Below are positions 1-8,700 of a stretch of 43,748 bases of DNA, piece by piece (positions within the stretch are counted from its first letter, which is position 1; the number at the start of each line of letters is the position of its first letter). Position numbers and translations under genes: made by a program. This stretch comes from DATKPC01 sp035524275 (GTDB taxonomy: Bacteria > Pseudomonadota > Gammaproteobacteria > Burkholderiales > Burkholderiaceae_F), in contig DATKPC010000140.1 in the NCBI GenBank assembly GCA_035524275.1, positions 1 to 43,748 of the forward strand, in the 5' to 3' direction. The notes under the pieces are model-generated. The model was not told the DNA's origin, searched no databases, and worked only from the letters and a program-made list of their open reading frames with translations.

Positions 1-41
1 AATACGTCGCAGGGTGCGACGACAACCAAGGAGACGACACG

Positions 42-1511
42 ATGGACGGCGGAGCGGCAAGGTTCCTGGACGAAGCGACGTGGCGCAACAGCCTGTTCTC
101 CGGCGGTTGGACGAAGATCGACGCGACGCTGCAGATCATCGAGCCGGCGACCGGCAAGGCCATCGGGTCGGTCGGCCTGGCCAGACCCGCCGACATCTTG
201 AAGGCCGCCGGCCGCGCACGCGCGGCCCAGCCGGGTTGGGCTGCGCTGAGCCCGGACGCGCGCGCGGCCGTTCTCCGCCGCGCGGCGTTGACGCTGGAAA
301 CCCACGCGAAGGAAATTGCCGGCTGGATCGTGCGCGAGACCGGGGCCATACCGCCGAAAGCCGACTTTGAGGTCGGGATCGCGGTGCGCTGCCTGTACGA
401 GGCCTCGGCCATGCCGACTCAGCCGCAGGGGCACGTGCTGCCGGGCACGGGCGATCGCTTGAGCGTTTGCCGCCGCGTGCCGCTGGGCGTCGTGGGCGTC
501 ATCTCGCCGTTCAATTTTCCGTTCTACCTGTCGCTTCGCGCCGTCGCGCCAGCCCTTGCCACGGGCAACGCGGTCGTCCTGAAGCCGGATCCGCGCACGC
601 CGGTGACGGGCGGCTTTGCGATCGCGCGGCTGTTCGAGGACGCCGGCCTGCCCCCCGACGTGCTGCATGTCCTTCCCGGGCATGCCGATGCGGGGGCCGC
701 GCTGTGCGGCGACGACAACGTCGCGATGATCCAGTTCACCGGCTCGACGGCCGCCGGCCGCAAGGTGGGCGAACTGGCCGGCCGCCACCTGAAGAAGGTG
801 TCCCTCGAGCTTGGCGGGAAGAACACGCTGATCGTGCTCGATGACGCCGATCTCGACGTTGCGGCGTCCAACGCCGCCTGGGGCGCCTACCTGCACCAGG
901 GACAGATCTGCATGACGACCGGCCGGATCCTCGTCCAGGAGAGCGTGGCCGGCTCGTTCGCGACGCGCCTGGCCGCCCGCGCGAAGCAGCTTCCCGTCGG
1001 CGATCCGGCGTCCGGCCAGGTCGCCCTGGGTCCGCTGATCGACGCCGCGCAGCGCGACCACGCGCATGACATCGTCCAGCGCTCGCTGAAGGCGGGCGCG
1101 CAACTGCAGGCGGGCGGCAGCTACGACGGCCTGTTCTACAACCCGACGGTACTCACCGGGGTCAAGCCCGGCATGGCCGCCTTCGAGGAGGAGGTCTTCG
1201 GTCCCGTCGCGTCGATCGTGACGTTCTCCACCGACGCGGAGGCGGTCGCCCTGGCCAACCGGACGGCGTATGGCCTTTCGGCCGGGATCATCTCGGCGTC
1301 CGTCGCGCGCGCGATGGCCATCGGGAACCAACTGAGCGTCGGCCTCCTGCACATCAACGACCAGACGGTTGCCGACGACGTCATCAATCCTTTCGGTGGC
1401 CGCGGGATCTCGGGCAACGGCACGAGCATCGGTGGACCGGCCAACTGGGAGGAGTTCACCCAGTGGCAGTGGCTGACGGTCAAGGGCGCCGCGACTCCCT
1501 ATCCGTTCTGA
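42..1511 (+). CDS. Aldehyde dehydrogenase, benzaldehyde dehydrogenase-like
   Basis: NAD(P)-dependent aldehyde dehydrogenase of 489 residues, the normal family length. Catalytic Cys290 lies in GQICMTTGR and the general-base Glu256 in LELGGKN; the cofactor-binding FTGSTAAGRKVGE segment and the substrate-side motif PFNFPF are also visible. The C-terminal GGRGISGNGTSIGGPANWEEFTQW and the overall pattern resemble the XylC/AreC benzaldehyde dehydrogenases that oxidise aromatic aldehydes to acids, so that substrate class is inferred. The ATG has a good ribosome site (AAGGAG, positions 28-33). It sits at the window edge, so it may be the last gene of an upstream aromatic operon that I cannot see. The next gene is convergent. 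Confidence 0.9.
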   Translation: MDGGAARFLDEATWRNSLFSGGWTKIDATLQIIEPATGKAIGSVGLARPADILKAAGRARAAQPGWAALSPDARAAVLRRAALTLETHAKEIAGWIVRETGAIPPKADFEVGIAVRCLYEASAMPTQPQGHVLPGTGDRLSVCRRVPLGVVGVISPFNFPFYLSLRAVAPALATGNAVVLKPDPRTPVTGGFAIARLFEDAGLPPDVLHVLPGHADAGAALCGDDNVAMIQFTGSTAAGRKVGELAGRHLKKVSLELGGKNTLIVLDDADLDVAASNAAWGAYLHQGQICMTTGRILVQESVAGSFATRLAARAKQLPVGDPASGQVALGPLIDAAQRDHAHDIVQRSLKAGAQLQAGGSYDGLFYNPTVLTGVKPGMAAFEEEVFGPVASIVTFSTDAEAVALANRTAYGLSAGIISASVARAMAIGNQLSVGLLHINDQTVADDVINPFGGRGISGNGTSIGGPANWEEFTQWQWLTVKGAATPYPF

Positions 1512-1528
1512 CGCCGCGCCTGGGGCAT

Positions 1529-1549
1529 GGCGGCGGCACGCGCGCCGCC
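1529..1549. terminator. GC-rich hairpin between convergent genes
   Basis: A perfect inverted repeat with 7-bp arms (GGCGGCG / CGCCGCC) and a 7-nt loop. It extends outward by three more pairs, one of them G-T. It lies in the 76-bp gap between the two converging aldehyde dehydrogenase genes. There is no T-run after it on either strand, so it is at best an atypical bidirectional terminator. Confidence 0.35.
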
Positions 1550-1587
1550 GTGCGATGGATCACGTCCGTTGGATGACGTCCGAGGGA

Positions 1588-3018
1588 TCACTTCTTCAGG
1601 CTGACGATCGTCGCCCGCGTCACCGATTTCAGTCCCTCCAGCCCGAACTCCTGCCCCCAGCCGGAACCCTTGATTCCACCGAAGGGCACCATCGGGTGGA
1701 TCGCGCCGTGCTGGTTGATCCAGACCGTGCCGGCCTCCAGGCGCGCGGCCACCGATTTCGCCTTCTCGATATCGCTCGACCACACCGATGCGCCGAGGCC
1801 GGCGCTGAGTCGGTTCGCGCTGGCGATCGCGGAGTCGACGCTGTCGTACTTGATGATCGGCAGCACCGGCCCGAACTGCTCCTGGTCGACAAGGTCTGCG
1901 CCATCGGCAATGTTCGTCACGAGCGTGACCGGATAGAAGTAGCCGGCTCCACCCGGAGCCTTTCCACCGCAGACGATTGTCGCACCGTCGGCTCTTGCCT
2001 TTTCCACGAGCGACGTGACCTTGTCGTACTGCATCCGGTTCTGGATCGGACCCAGGGCCATCCCCGGCTCCATCCCGTTGCCCATCGGCATCGCCTCGGC
2101 GATCGCCTTCAGTTCCGACACGATCGCGTCGTGGAGCGACGCGGGCACGTACAGGCGCTTGGCGCAGGCGCATGTCTGCCCCATGTTCACGAAGGCGCCC
2201 CAGAAAAGTCCCATCGCGATGGCCTTCGGATTCACGTCGGGCAGCACGATGGCCGCATCATTGCCGCCGAGCTCGAGCGTCGTCGGCACCAGGCGCCGCG
2301 CCGCGGTTTCGGCGATGCGGATGCCGGTCGACGTCGATCCGGTGAACATGATCTTGTCGACGCCGGGGTTCTCCACGAGACACGCGCCGACGTCGCCGCC
2401 GCCGCTGACGGTGTTCACGACCCCGGGCGGGAGCGCCGCGGAAATGAGCCGGACCAGCTCGAGCGTGCCGATGCTCGTGTACTCGGACGGCTTGATCACG
2501 ACCGTGTTGCCGGCGCGCAGCGACGGGACGATCTGCCAGATCGCGATCAGCAGCGGCCAGTTCCACGGCGCGATCGCCGCCACGACACCGTACGGCCGCC
2601 GATGCACTTCATCGCGGCGCGATTCGTCCTCGAAGGCGACGTCGACTGGAAGATCCAGGGACGCCGGCACGCGCGTCCAGACCTCGCACCCCCACGTCTC
2701 GAAGCGCGCCCCCGGCACCTGGTCGGGTCCGACACCGCCGAGCGGCTTGCCCTGCTCGCGCGTGATCCAGGTCGCGAGATATTCGGAATTGGCCTTGACG
2801 ATGTCGGCGACCTTGCCGAGCGCGCTCTTGCGTTCGGCATCCGGAAGGGTCGCCCACGCGGGCTGCGCCGCCCGCGCGGCCTCGACTGCGCGCGCCACCT
2901 GCTCGGCGGAAGAAGCCGGGACCAGGCCGAGCACCTCGCCGGTCGCCGGATTCCGAGATTCGAAGGTCTTCGTGCCGCCGACCCCTCGGCCATTGACCGT
3001 GTTCTCGAACGTCTTCAC
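1588..3018 (-). CDS. Aldehyde dehydrogenase family protein
   Basis: A second NAD(P)+-dependent aldehyde dehydrogenase, 476 residues. The catalytic cysteine is Cys283 in MGQTCACAK, the general base is in LELGGNDAAIV, and the nucleotide-site motif FTGSTSTGIRIAE is present. Two further motifs, PWNWPLL near residue 150 and the C-terminal PFGGIKGSGWGQEFG, are typical of the broad ALDH superfamily branch that handles small aliphatic or semialdehyde substrates. The exact substrate cannot be told from sequence. It converges with the preceding ALDH and the two are clearly different paralogues, not a duplication. The 173 bp upstream probably carry its promoter, since the next minus-strand gene ends at 3192. 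Confidence 0.9.
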   Translation of the reverse strand: MKTFENTVNGRGVGGTKTFESRNPATGEVLGLVPASSAEQVARAVEAARAAQPAWATLPDAERKSALGKVADIVKANSEYLATWITREQGKPLGGVGPDQVPGARFETWGCEVWTRVPASLDLPVDVAFEDESRRDEVHRRPYGVVAAIAPWNWPLLIAIWQIVPSLRAGNTVVIKPSEYTSIGTLELVRLISAALPPGVVNTVSGGGDVGACLVENPGVDKIMFTGSTSTGIRIAETAARRLVPTTLELGGNDAAIVLPDVNPKAIAMGLFWGAFVNMGQTCACAKRLYVPASLHDAIVSELKAIAEAMPMGNGMEPGMALGPIQNRMQYDKVTSLVEKARADGATIVCGGKAPGGAGYFYPVTLVTNIADGADLVDQEQFGPVLPIIKYDSVDSAIASANRLSAGLGASVWSSDIEKAKSVAARLEAGTVWINQHGAIHPMVPFGGIKGSGWGQEFGLEGLKSVTRATIVSLKK

Positions 3019-3191
3019 GAGTCGTCTCCCCCAAGGTGGCGACGCGCCGTCCCGGTTCGACCTGGGATCCGGCTTGCGTCATATTCCGACGACTATATCG
3101 CAGTCTCCGGGCGATACGCCGCCCACCGTGGTCGGGCACGAGGTCATTCGCGGGCGCTGGCGCGGCGGCAACGCGCGACATTGCGCCGGAG

Positions 3192-3449
3192 CTAGTGCGC
3201 GCGCTTCTGACCAAGTGAGCCCGACGGTCGTCCGTCGAGGACCGACTTCGCGATCGACAGGATGTCGACTTCCTGCAGGCTGAAAGTGTGCCTGCCGCCG
3301 CCTTCCGTGAAGAAGCTCACGTAGACCCGATCCCCGTCCGGTGTGGTCGCGTGCTCGAGGGACCAGAGGCGGACGGATTCTGCGGTCGCGGTGGGATCGC
3401 ATGGCACGTCGGCGGCGGACGGTCCGCTGCCAGGCTTGGGTTTCGTCAT
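3192..3449 (-). CDS. Hypothetical 85-residue protein coupled to the HTH-nitroreductase gene
   Basis: A small protein of no family I recognise. Its start overlaps the stop codon of the upstream gene in an ATGA arrangement (positions 3446-3449), a strong sign of translational coupling and of a shared function. The N-terminal 25 residues are Pro/Ser/Ala-rich and probably disordered. The rest (WSLEHATTPDGDRVYVSFF, then HTFSLQEVDILSIAKSVLDG) reads as a compact beta-beta-alpha fold. There is no signal peptide or membrane segment. A longer reading starting at 3533 exists in this frame, but it would run 84 bases into the upstream gene and lacks a better ribosome site, so I chose the coupled ATG. Confidence 0.65.
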   Translation of the reverse strand: MTKPKPGSGPSAADVPCDPTATAESVRLWSLEHATTPDGDRVYVSFFTEGGGRHTFSLQEVDILSIAKSVLDGRPSGSLGQKRAH

Positions 3450-4348
3450 GTGGGCTCTCGAGGTGGGGTGGCGGCGAGTCCGCCCGCGAACGGCGAGCAC
3501 GCCCCCGCGGACGCCTTCGCCGCCGGCTCCCACGTGGAGATCATCGCCTCCGGCTCTGCGTACGGTCGCTCCGGTGGGGCCTTCAAGACACGCCCCAAGC
3601 TGACGAACCCGGCGAGAAACTCCCCCGCGCCCAGCCCGAGTTGCGACGCGAGCGCCTCGTCGAAACAGCGATCCCCGCTGAGCACGATGGCACCGAAACC
3701 CAGCGCGTGAGCGGCAGCCAGCAGGCTGCCGAGGGCGGCTCCCGCCGCGAGGAACTGCTCGCGCATCGGCACCCCGGCGCGCTGCCGGGGCGACACGACG
3801 AAGGCGAGCAGGCGGGGTGGCCTCGTCGCGTGGTCGCGCGCCCGCCGCAGGTCGTCCGTCGAGGCCAGCGGGTCCCGTCGCCGCTTCTCCTGCTCGAAAA
3901 GCTGCGCGAGCCCGGCGCGCGTCTCGTTCGGGAAATCGATGACGCGCCAGGGCAGCAGGCCGCCGTGGTCCGGGCTACGCAGCGCGGCCTTCAGCATAAG
4001 GTCGACCTGTTGCCGCGTCGGCCCGGGCCGGCCCAGCCGCGCCGGAGAGACGGATCGACGCGAAAGAAGCGCCCTCAGCGAATCGACCTCCACGGCATCC
4101 GTCTCCAGCGCCAGCGGATCGCCGTCATCGCCCATCCGCTTGCGGGCACACGCCAGGACGACCTGGCCCATCGGCGTGAACCCGCGGAAGGCCTCGACCT
4201 TGTGCAACAGCGGTCTTCCGTACATCAACTCGGCTTCGCGGAGAATCGCGTGCATCTCGGGTAGCCCGAGGCCGCAGGATCGAGCCGCGCGCCCGAAATC
4301 GCCCTCCCGCGCCAGCGCCACGAGAATCTCGAATTGCTGCTTCAACAT
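3446..4348 (-). CDS. LysR-type HTH domain fused to a nitroreductase domain
   Basis: A 300-residue protein with an unusual architecture. Residues 1-75 read as a LysR-type winged helix-turn-helix: MLKQQFEILVALAREGDFGR, then AARSCGLGLPEMHAILREAE and a wing ending FTPMGQVVL. Residues 97-265 are a nitroreductase domain of the YdjA type: RRSVSPARLGRPGPTRQQ, then LKAALRSPDHGGLLPWR, and later FLAAGAALGSLLAAAHALGFG. Such enzymes bind FMN and reduce nitro groups or quinones with NAD(P)H. The usual LysR effector-binding domain is absent, so a flavin or redox-sensing regulator is a reasonable inference. I chose the ATG at 4348, preceded by GGGGAG, because the upstream extension is low-complexity. The C-terminal 30 residues look disordered. 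Confidence 0.8.
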   Translation of the reverse strand: MLKQQFEILVALAREGDFGRAARSCGLGLPEMHAILREAELMYGRPLLHKVEAFRGFTPMGQVVLACARKRMGDDGDPLALETDAVEVDSLRALLSRRSVSPARLGRPGPTRQQVDLMLKAALRSPDHGGLLPWRVIDFPNETRAGLAQLFEQEKRRRDPLASTDDLRRARDHATRPPRLLAFVVSPRQRAGVPMREQFLAAGAALGSLLAAAHALGFGAIVLSGDRCFDEALASQLGLGAGEFLAGFVSLGRVLKAPPERPYAEPEAMISTWEPAAKASAGACSPFAGGLAATPPREPT

Positions 4349-4461
4349 TGCAGGCAAGCTCCCCGATCCGCGATTCAACGGACTCCGCCGTCGACGGCGA
4401 AGACTCGAAACGCGAACGCGCCATCTCCCTCCCGGAGTCCGCCATGGCTCGCGGGTTCGAA

Positions 4462-4487
4462 GCGTTATGTTCCAGAGAATATAACGC
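4462..4487. promoter_or_regulatory. Dyad operator candidate upstream of the HTH-nitroreductase gene
   Basis: A perfect inverted repeat, GCGTTAT - 12 nt - ATAACGC, in a conspicuously AT-rich patch about 115-140 bases upstream of the minus-strand start at 4348. Spacing and size fit a LysR-type T-N11-A box, which matches the HTH of the adjacent gene, so autoregulation is the natural guess. The minus strand also carries a TATATT element here that could serve as a -10 box. Confidence 0.45.
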
Positions 4488-4709
4488 GGTCGGCGGTTTA
4501 CTGGCCAGGGTCCATCGACGATCAGGGCGCATGCGCAGGCGGTGTCTTTGCGACCGAGGGGCATGATCGGAAGGGAAGCCCGGCCGACCGCCGTCCGGCC
4601 GATCGCCGCCCGATCGACTCCCAGGCCATCCGGCGCAAGGTCCGCGCGAACGAAACGTGCAGGATTCGCGCTACGCCAACCCAGGCCGCGCCAACCCGCA
4701 GGTGCGGCC

Positions 4710-4943
4710 ATGGCCAGGATGCACTGCGTTCAGGTTCTAACAACGGGGTTCTGGAGGTCGTCCAGGCCGACGCGGCTGAACCGGGAGCCGGAGAATCGGA
4801 GGCGGAGCAGGGAGTCGCTCGCCCGGCAGCCGGGAGCGCACGCCTATCTCGACACGGCGACGCAGGATCCGGCCGCCGAACTGCAAGAGCTTGGCGGCGC
4901 ACGCGTGATTCTCGCGGCCGCGACGAGCAGCAAGGCGATGAAT
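4710..4943 (+). pseudogene. Remnant of a zinc-type alcohol dehydrogenase
   Basis: Two pieces recall the MDR alcohol dehydrogenase family. From 4710, MARMHCVQV continues after a one-base frame shift near 4736 as NNGVLEVVQADAAEPGAGE. This matches the usual start of these enzymes (Met, then a VQV strand, then an LEVVE...PEPG turn). From 4809, in the first frame again, RESLARQPGAHAYLDTATQD and then ELQELGGARVILAAATSS follow. These correspond to the segment after the Rossmann nucleotide-binding motif. The intervening catalytic half, with all zinc ligands and the GxGxxG motif, is missing, and homology ends at 4943. I read it as a gene with a frameshift and a large internal deletion. The family call is by eye. 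Confidence 0.6.
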
Positions 4944-5224
4944 GGCGAGGCGCGATGCCGCGCTGTGCTTACGATGGGGTAGGTGCGGGGTCGGGTCGAC
5001 GTGGGTGTCGGGGGATCCTCCGGCCAGGGGGCGCCCTCACCTCCTGCCCCCTCTCGGTCTCTAAGTCTAAGGCGCGATTCAAGGCGCGATTGCCCGGGCC
5101 AGATCCAAGGCGTCCAATCTTTCCGCTCGCCATGTCGTTCCCGCGCGCCATGGCGAGCGCGACGGCCTTCGCGCGCTGGTTTTCAACCGGAGGCGTCGAA
5201 CCGCGGCGCGGGCAAGGGGGAAAC

Positions 5225-5698
5225 ATGAACCTGCATGCACGCGTGAGCCGTCAATTCGGGTCCCTTCTGATCGGGTCCCTTCTGATACTGGCGCTGGCTG
5301 TCCTGGCGGCGGGTCCATCCGCCGCGGACGACAAGCCGTACAAGGAGGGGACCGTCTGGACCGTCGGCTTCGTCCGCGTCAAGAACGGGCTGTTCGACGT
5401 CTATATGCGCGACATCCTGCCGCTGCGAAGGAAGATCGACGAGGAGGCGAGGAAGCAGGGTCTCCTGCTGTCGTCACACGTCTTGACCGGCCCGGCCGTG
5501 GGCCGCGACGACTTCGACGTCATGTTCCTTGAGGAGTACAAGAACATGGCGGCGTTGGACGGGCTCGACGAGAAGTACGATGCGATCAGCGAGAAGGTGA
5601 TCGGCGGCGAGGACAAGCAGACCCAGCTGATGGTCAAGCGTAGCGAGGTGCGCGAACTTCTCGGCGACAAGATCATGCGCGAATTGATAGCCCGGTAG
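5225..5698 (+). CDS. Small exported protein of unknown function
   Basis: 157 residues with a clear Sec signal peptide: a basic start (MNLHARVSRQ), then a hydrophobic core GSLLIGSLLILALAVLAAG and a likely cleavage after GPSAA. The mature part begins with GTVWTVGFVRVKNGLFDVYM and continues with charged helices and VMFLEEYKNMAALDGLDEKY. It looks like a compact alpha/beta fold, perhaps ferredoxin-like as in dimeric alpha/beta-barrel proteins, but I do not know its role. The start is fixed by AAGGGGG seven bases upstream and by the signal peptide; the frame is open further upstream but is not protein-like there. It appears to be monocistronic, and its downstream neighbour is convergent. Confidence 0.75.
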   Translation: MNLHARVSRQFGSLLIGSLLILALAVLAAGPSAADDKPYKEGTVWTVGFVRVKNGLFDVYMRDILPLRRKIDEEARKQGLLLSSHVLTGPAVGRDDFDVMFLEEYKNMAALDGLDEKYDAISEKVIGGEDKQTQLMVKRSEVRELLGDKIMRELIAR

Positions 5699-5720
5699 GA
5701 CCGTCGCGCAGCCGCAGGGG

Positions 5721-5747
5721 CGCGGCGTATGCGCTGGCGTCGCCGCG
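5721..5747. terminator. GC-rich inverted repeat between convergent genes
   Basis: Seven-bp arms, CGCGGCG and CGCCGCG, separated by 13 nt, in the 78-bp gap between the exported-protein gene and pyruvate carboxylase. There is no T-tract. It may terminate transcription from both sides, but such repeats also arise by chance at this base composition. Confidence 0.25.
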
Positions 5748-5776
5748 GCGCATGACGTCCCGGGGTCAGAGCCGCT

Positions 5777-8700
5777 TCAGGCGGCCAGTTCCAGCAGGAG
5801 GTCGTGCGCCGCGACGGTATCGCCGGACTTCACATGGACGGCCGCGACCGTGCCGTCGCGCTCGGCCCGGATCTGCGTCTCCATCTTCATCGCCTCGATC
5901 GACACCAACGGGTCGCCGCCCTTGATCCGTTGGCCGACCTTGACGGCCACGGTGTGGATCATTCCCGGCATCGGGGCCGCGACGTGCCCCGCGTTGCCCG
6001 GCTGCGCCTGCGGGCGCTTCGCGGCGCGCGCCGCGCCCGCCCGCTCGATGCGCAGGGTGCGCGGCTGGCCGTTCAGCTCGAAGAACACCTTGGTGAGGCC
6101 TTCCTCCTCGGCCGGCGCCGTGCCCTGCAGGCGGATCACGAGCGTCTTGCCCGGATCGATGTCGACGGCGATCTCCTCGCGCTCCGCCATCCCGTAGAAG
6201 TAGGTCGGCGTCGGCAGCACCGAGACATCGCCGTATTGGCGATGGTGCGCGGCAAAGTCCGCGAAGACCTTCGGGTACATCAGGTAGGAGGCGAGGTCGT
6301 TCTCGTCCACGTGGCGCCCGATCGCCTTCTGGGCGTCGCTGCGTGCCGCGTCCAGGTCTACCGCGGGAAGGCTGTCGCCCGGGCGATAGGGCCTTGGCGG
6401 CTCCGGCAGGACGGCCGCGGGCGTGCCGCACTTCAGGACCCGGCGCGAGATCGCCTCCGGGAAACCGCCGGGCGGAAAGCCGAGCTCGCCGCGGAACAGG
6501 GACACGACGGACTCCGGGAAGGCGATCTCGCGCGTCGCATCGAGCACGTCGGCCGTCGTCAATCCATTGGCCACCATGAAGAGCGCCATGTCGCCGACGA
6601 CCTTCGAGGTCGGGGTGACCTTCACGATGTCGCCGAAGAGGCGGTTGACGTCGGCGTAGGCCTGCGAGATCTCGGGCCAGCGGTGCTCCAGCCCGATCGA
6701 CCGCGCCTGCTCGCGCAGGTTCGTGTACTGGCCGCCGGGCATCTCGTGGCGGTAGACGTCGGCCGTGCCGGAGCGCATGTCGGCTTCGAACGGCGCGTAG
6801 ATCCTGCGCACGCCTTCCCAGTAGTCCGACAGCGTCCGCAGCGCGGCCGGCTCGACGCCGGAACCGGCCGCGGCCGGATCGCGCTCGTCGCCTTCCAGGG
6901 CGGCGACTATGGAGCCGAGGTTCGGCTGCGACGTCAACCCGCTCATCGCGTCGAGCGCGCCGTCGACCGCGGCGGCACCCGCCGCGATCGCCGCGAGCAC
7001 CGAGGCCGCGGCGATTCCGCTCGTGTCGTGCGTGTGGAAATGGATCGGCAGGCCGGTCTCGGCGCGCAGCACGCGCACCAGTTCGGCCGCCGCGCGCGGG
7101 CGGCAGACCCCGGCCATGTCCTTGATGCCGAGGATGTGCACGCCGGCCTTCTGCAGCTCGCGCGCGAGGCCGACGTAATACCGGATGCCATAGGGTCGCG
7201 CGGCGTCGAAGACGTCGGCCGTGTAGCAGATCGCGCCTTCGCACAGCGCGCCGGTTTCGCGGACCGCGTCGATCGCGACGCGCATGTTGTCGACCCAGTT
7301 CAGCGAATCGAAGACGCGGAACAGGTCGATCCCGACCGTGGCGGCGCGCCGCACGAAGAAGCGCACGACGTTGTCGGCGTAGTTCGTGTAGCCCACGGCG
7401 TTGCTGGCCCGCAGCAGCATCTGCAGCAGGATGTTGGGCACCGCCGCCCGCAGCTGCGCCAGGCGCTGCCACGGGTCCTCCTTGAGGAATCGAAGCGCGA
7501 CGTCGAAGGTGGCGCCGCCCCAGCATTCGAGCGAGAACAGGCCCGGCGCGAGGCGCGCGTAATGCGGCGCGATCCGGACCATGTCGGCGCTTCGCATCCG
7601 GGTCGCGAACAGCGACTGGTGGGCGTCGCGCATCGTCGTGTCGGTGAGGAGCACGCGGCGCTCGGCGCTCATCCAGCGCGCGAACTTCTCCGGCCCGACC
7701 TCGAGCAACCGGTCGCGCGTGCCCGGCACGATCGGCGCGGCGAGGTCGAGTCGCGGCATCGGCCGGTGGGCGTGCGCCAGGTCCGGCTTCGTGCGCCCCT
7801 TCATGTCCGGGTGGCCGTTGACCGTGACCTCGCCGATGTAGCGCAGCAGCCGCGTCGCGCGGTCGCGGCGATGCGCGAAATGGAACAGCTCCGGCGTCGA
7901 GTCGATGAACCGCGTCGTCACCGTGCCGGCGGCGAAGTCGGCGTGGTTGATCACGTTCTCGACGAACTGCAGGTTCGTCGCGACGCCGCGGATCCGGAAC
8001 TCCCGCAGCCCGCGGTCCATTCGCCGGATCGCCTCGTGCGCGGTCGGCGCCCAGGCGGTCACCTTGACGAGCAGCGAGTCGTAGTACGGCGTGATCACCG
8101 CGCCGGTGTAGGCGGTGCCGCCGTCGAGCCGCAGGCCGAAGCCGGCGGCGCTGCGATAGGCGGTGATCCGGCCGTAGTCCGGCGTGAAGCCGTTTTCCGG
8201 ATCCTCGGTCGTGATCCGGCATTGCAGCGCGTGCCCGTTGAGGCGGATCTCGTCCTGCGGCGGCACCGGGCAGTCCGCGTCGCCGATGCGCGCGCCCTCG
8301 GTGATCCGGATCTGCGCCTTCACGACGTCGATCCCGGTCACCTGCTCGGTGACGGTGTGCTCGACCTGGATCCGCGGATTCACCTCGATGAAGTAGAAGC
8401 GCCCGCTGTCGGCATCCATCAGGAACTCGACCGTGCCGGCGTGCGTGTAGCCGACGGCGCGCGCCAGCGCGAGCGCCGATTCGCACAGTGCCGCGCGCTG
8501 CTCCGGGACCAGGTACGGCGCCGGCGCCCGCTCGACGACCTTCTGGTTGCGCCGCTGGACCGAACAGTCGCGCTCGTAGAGGTGCACCAGGTTGCCGTGG
8601 CAGTCGCCCATCACCTGGACCTCGACGTGGCGCGCGCGGCGCACGAGCTTCTCGAGATAAACCTCATCGTTGCCGAACGCCGCGCCGGCCTCGCGCCGCG

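Larger units (their letters stand above)
4349..5224. other. 876-bp stretch without an intact gene
   Basis: Contains the dyad at 4462-4487, the alcohol dehydrogenase remnant at about 4710-4943, and the ribosome site of the next gene at its right end (GGGGG just before 5225). I recognise nothing in the rest. Several open frames cross it but are rich in Arg/Pro/Ala, as expected of non-coding GC-rich DNA. Confidence 0.6.

Noticed and set aside
4542..4982. 146-codon open frame that could be called a hypothetical protein.
   Set aside because: Only its middle part is alcohol dehydrogenase-like and the other frame carries part of the same gene, so it is a decayed gene.
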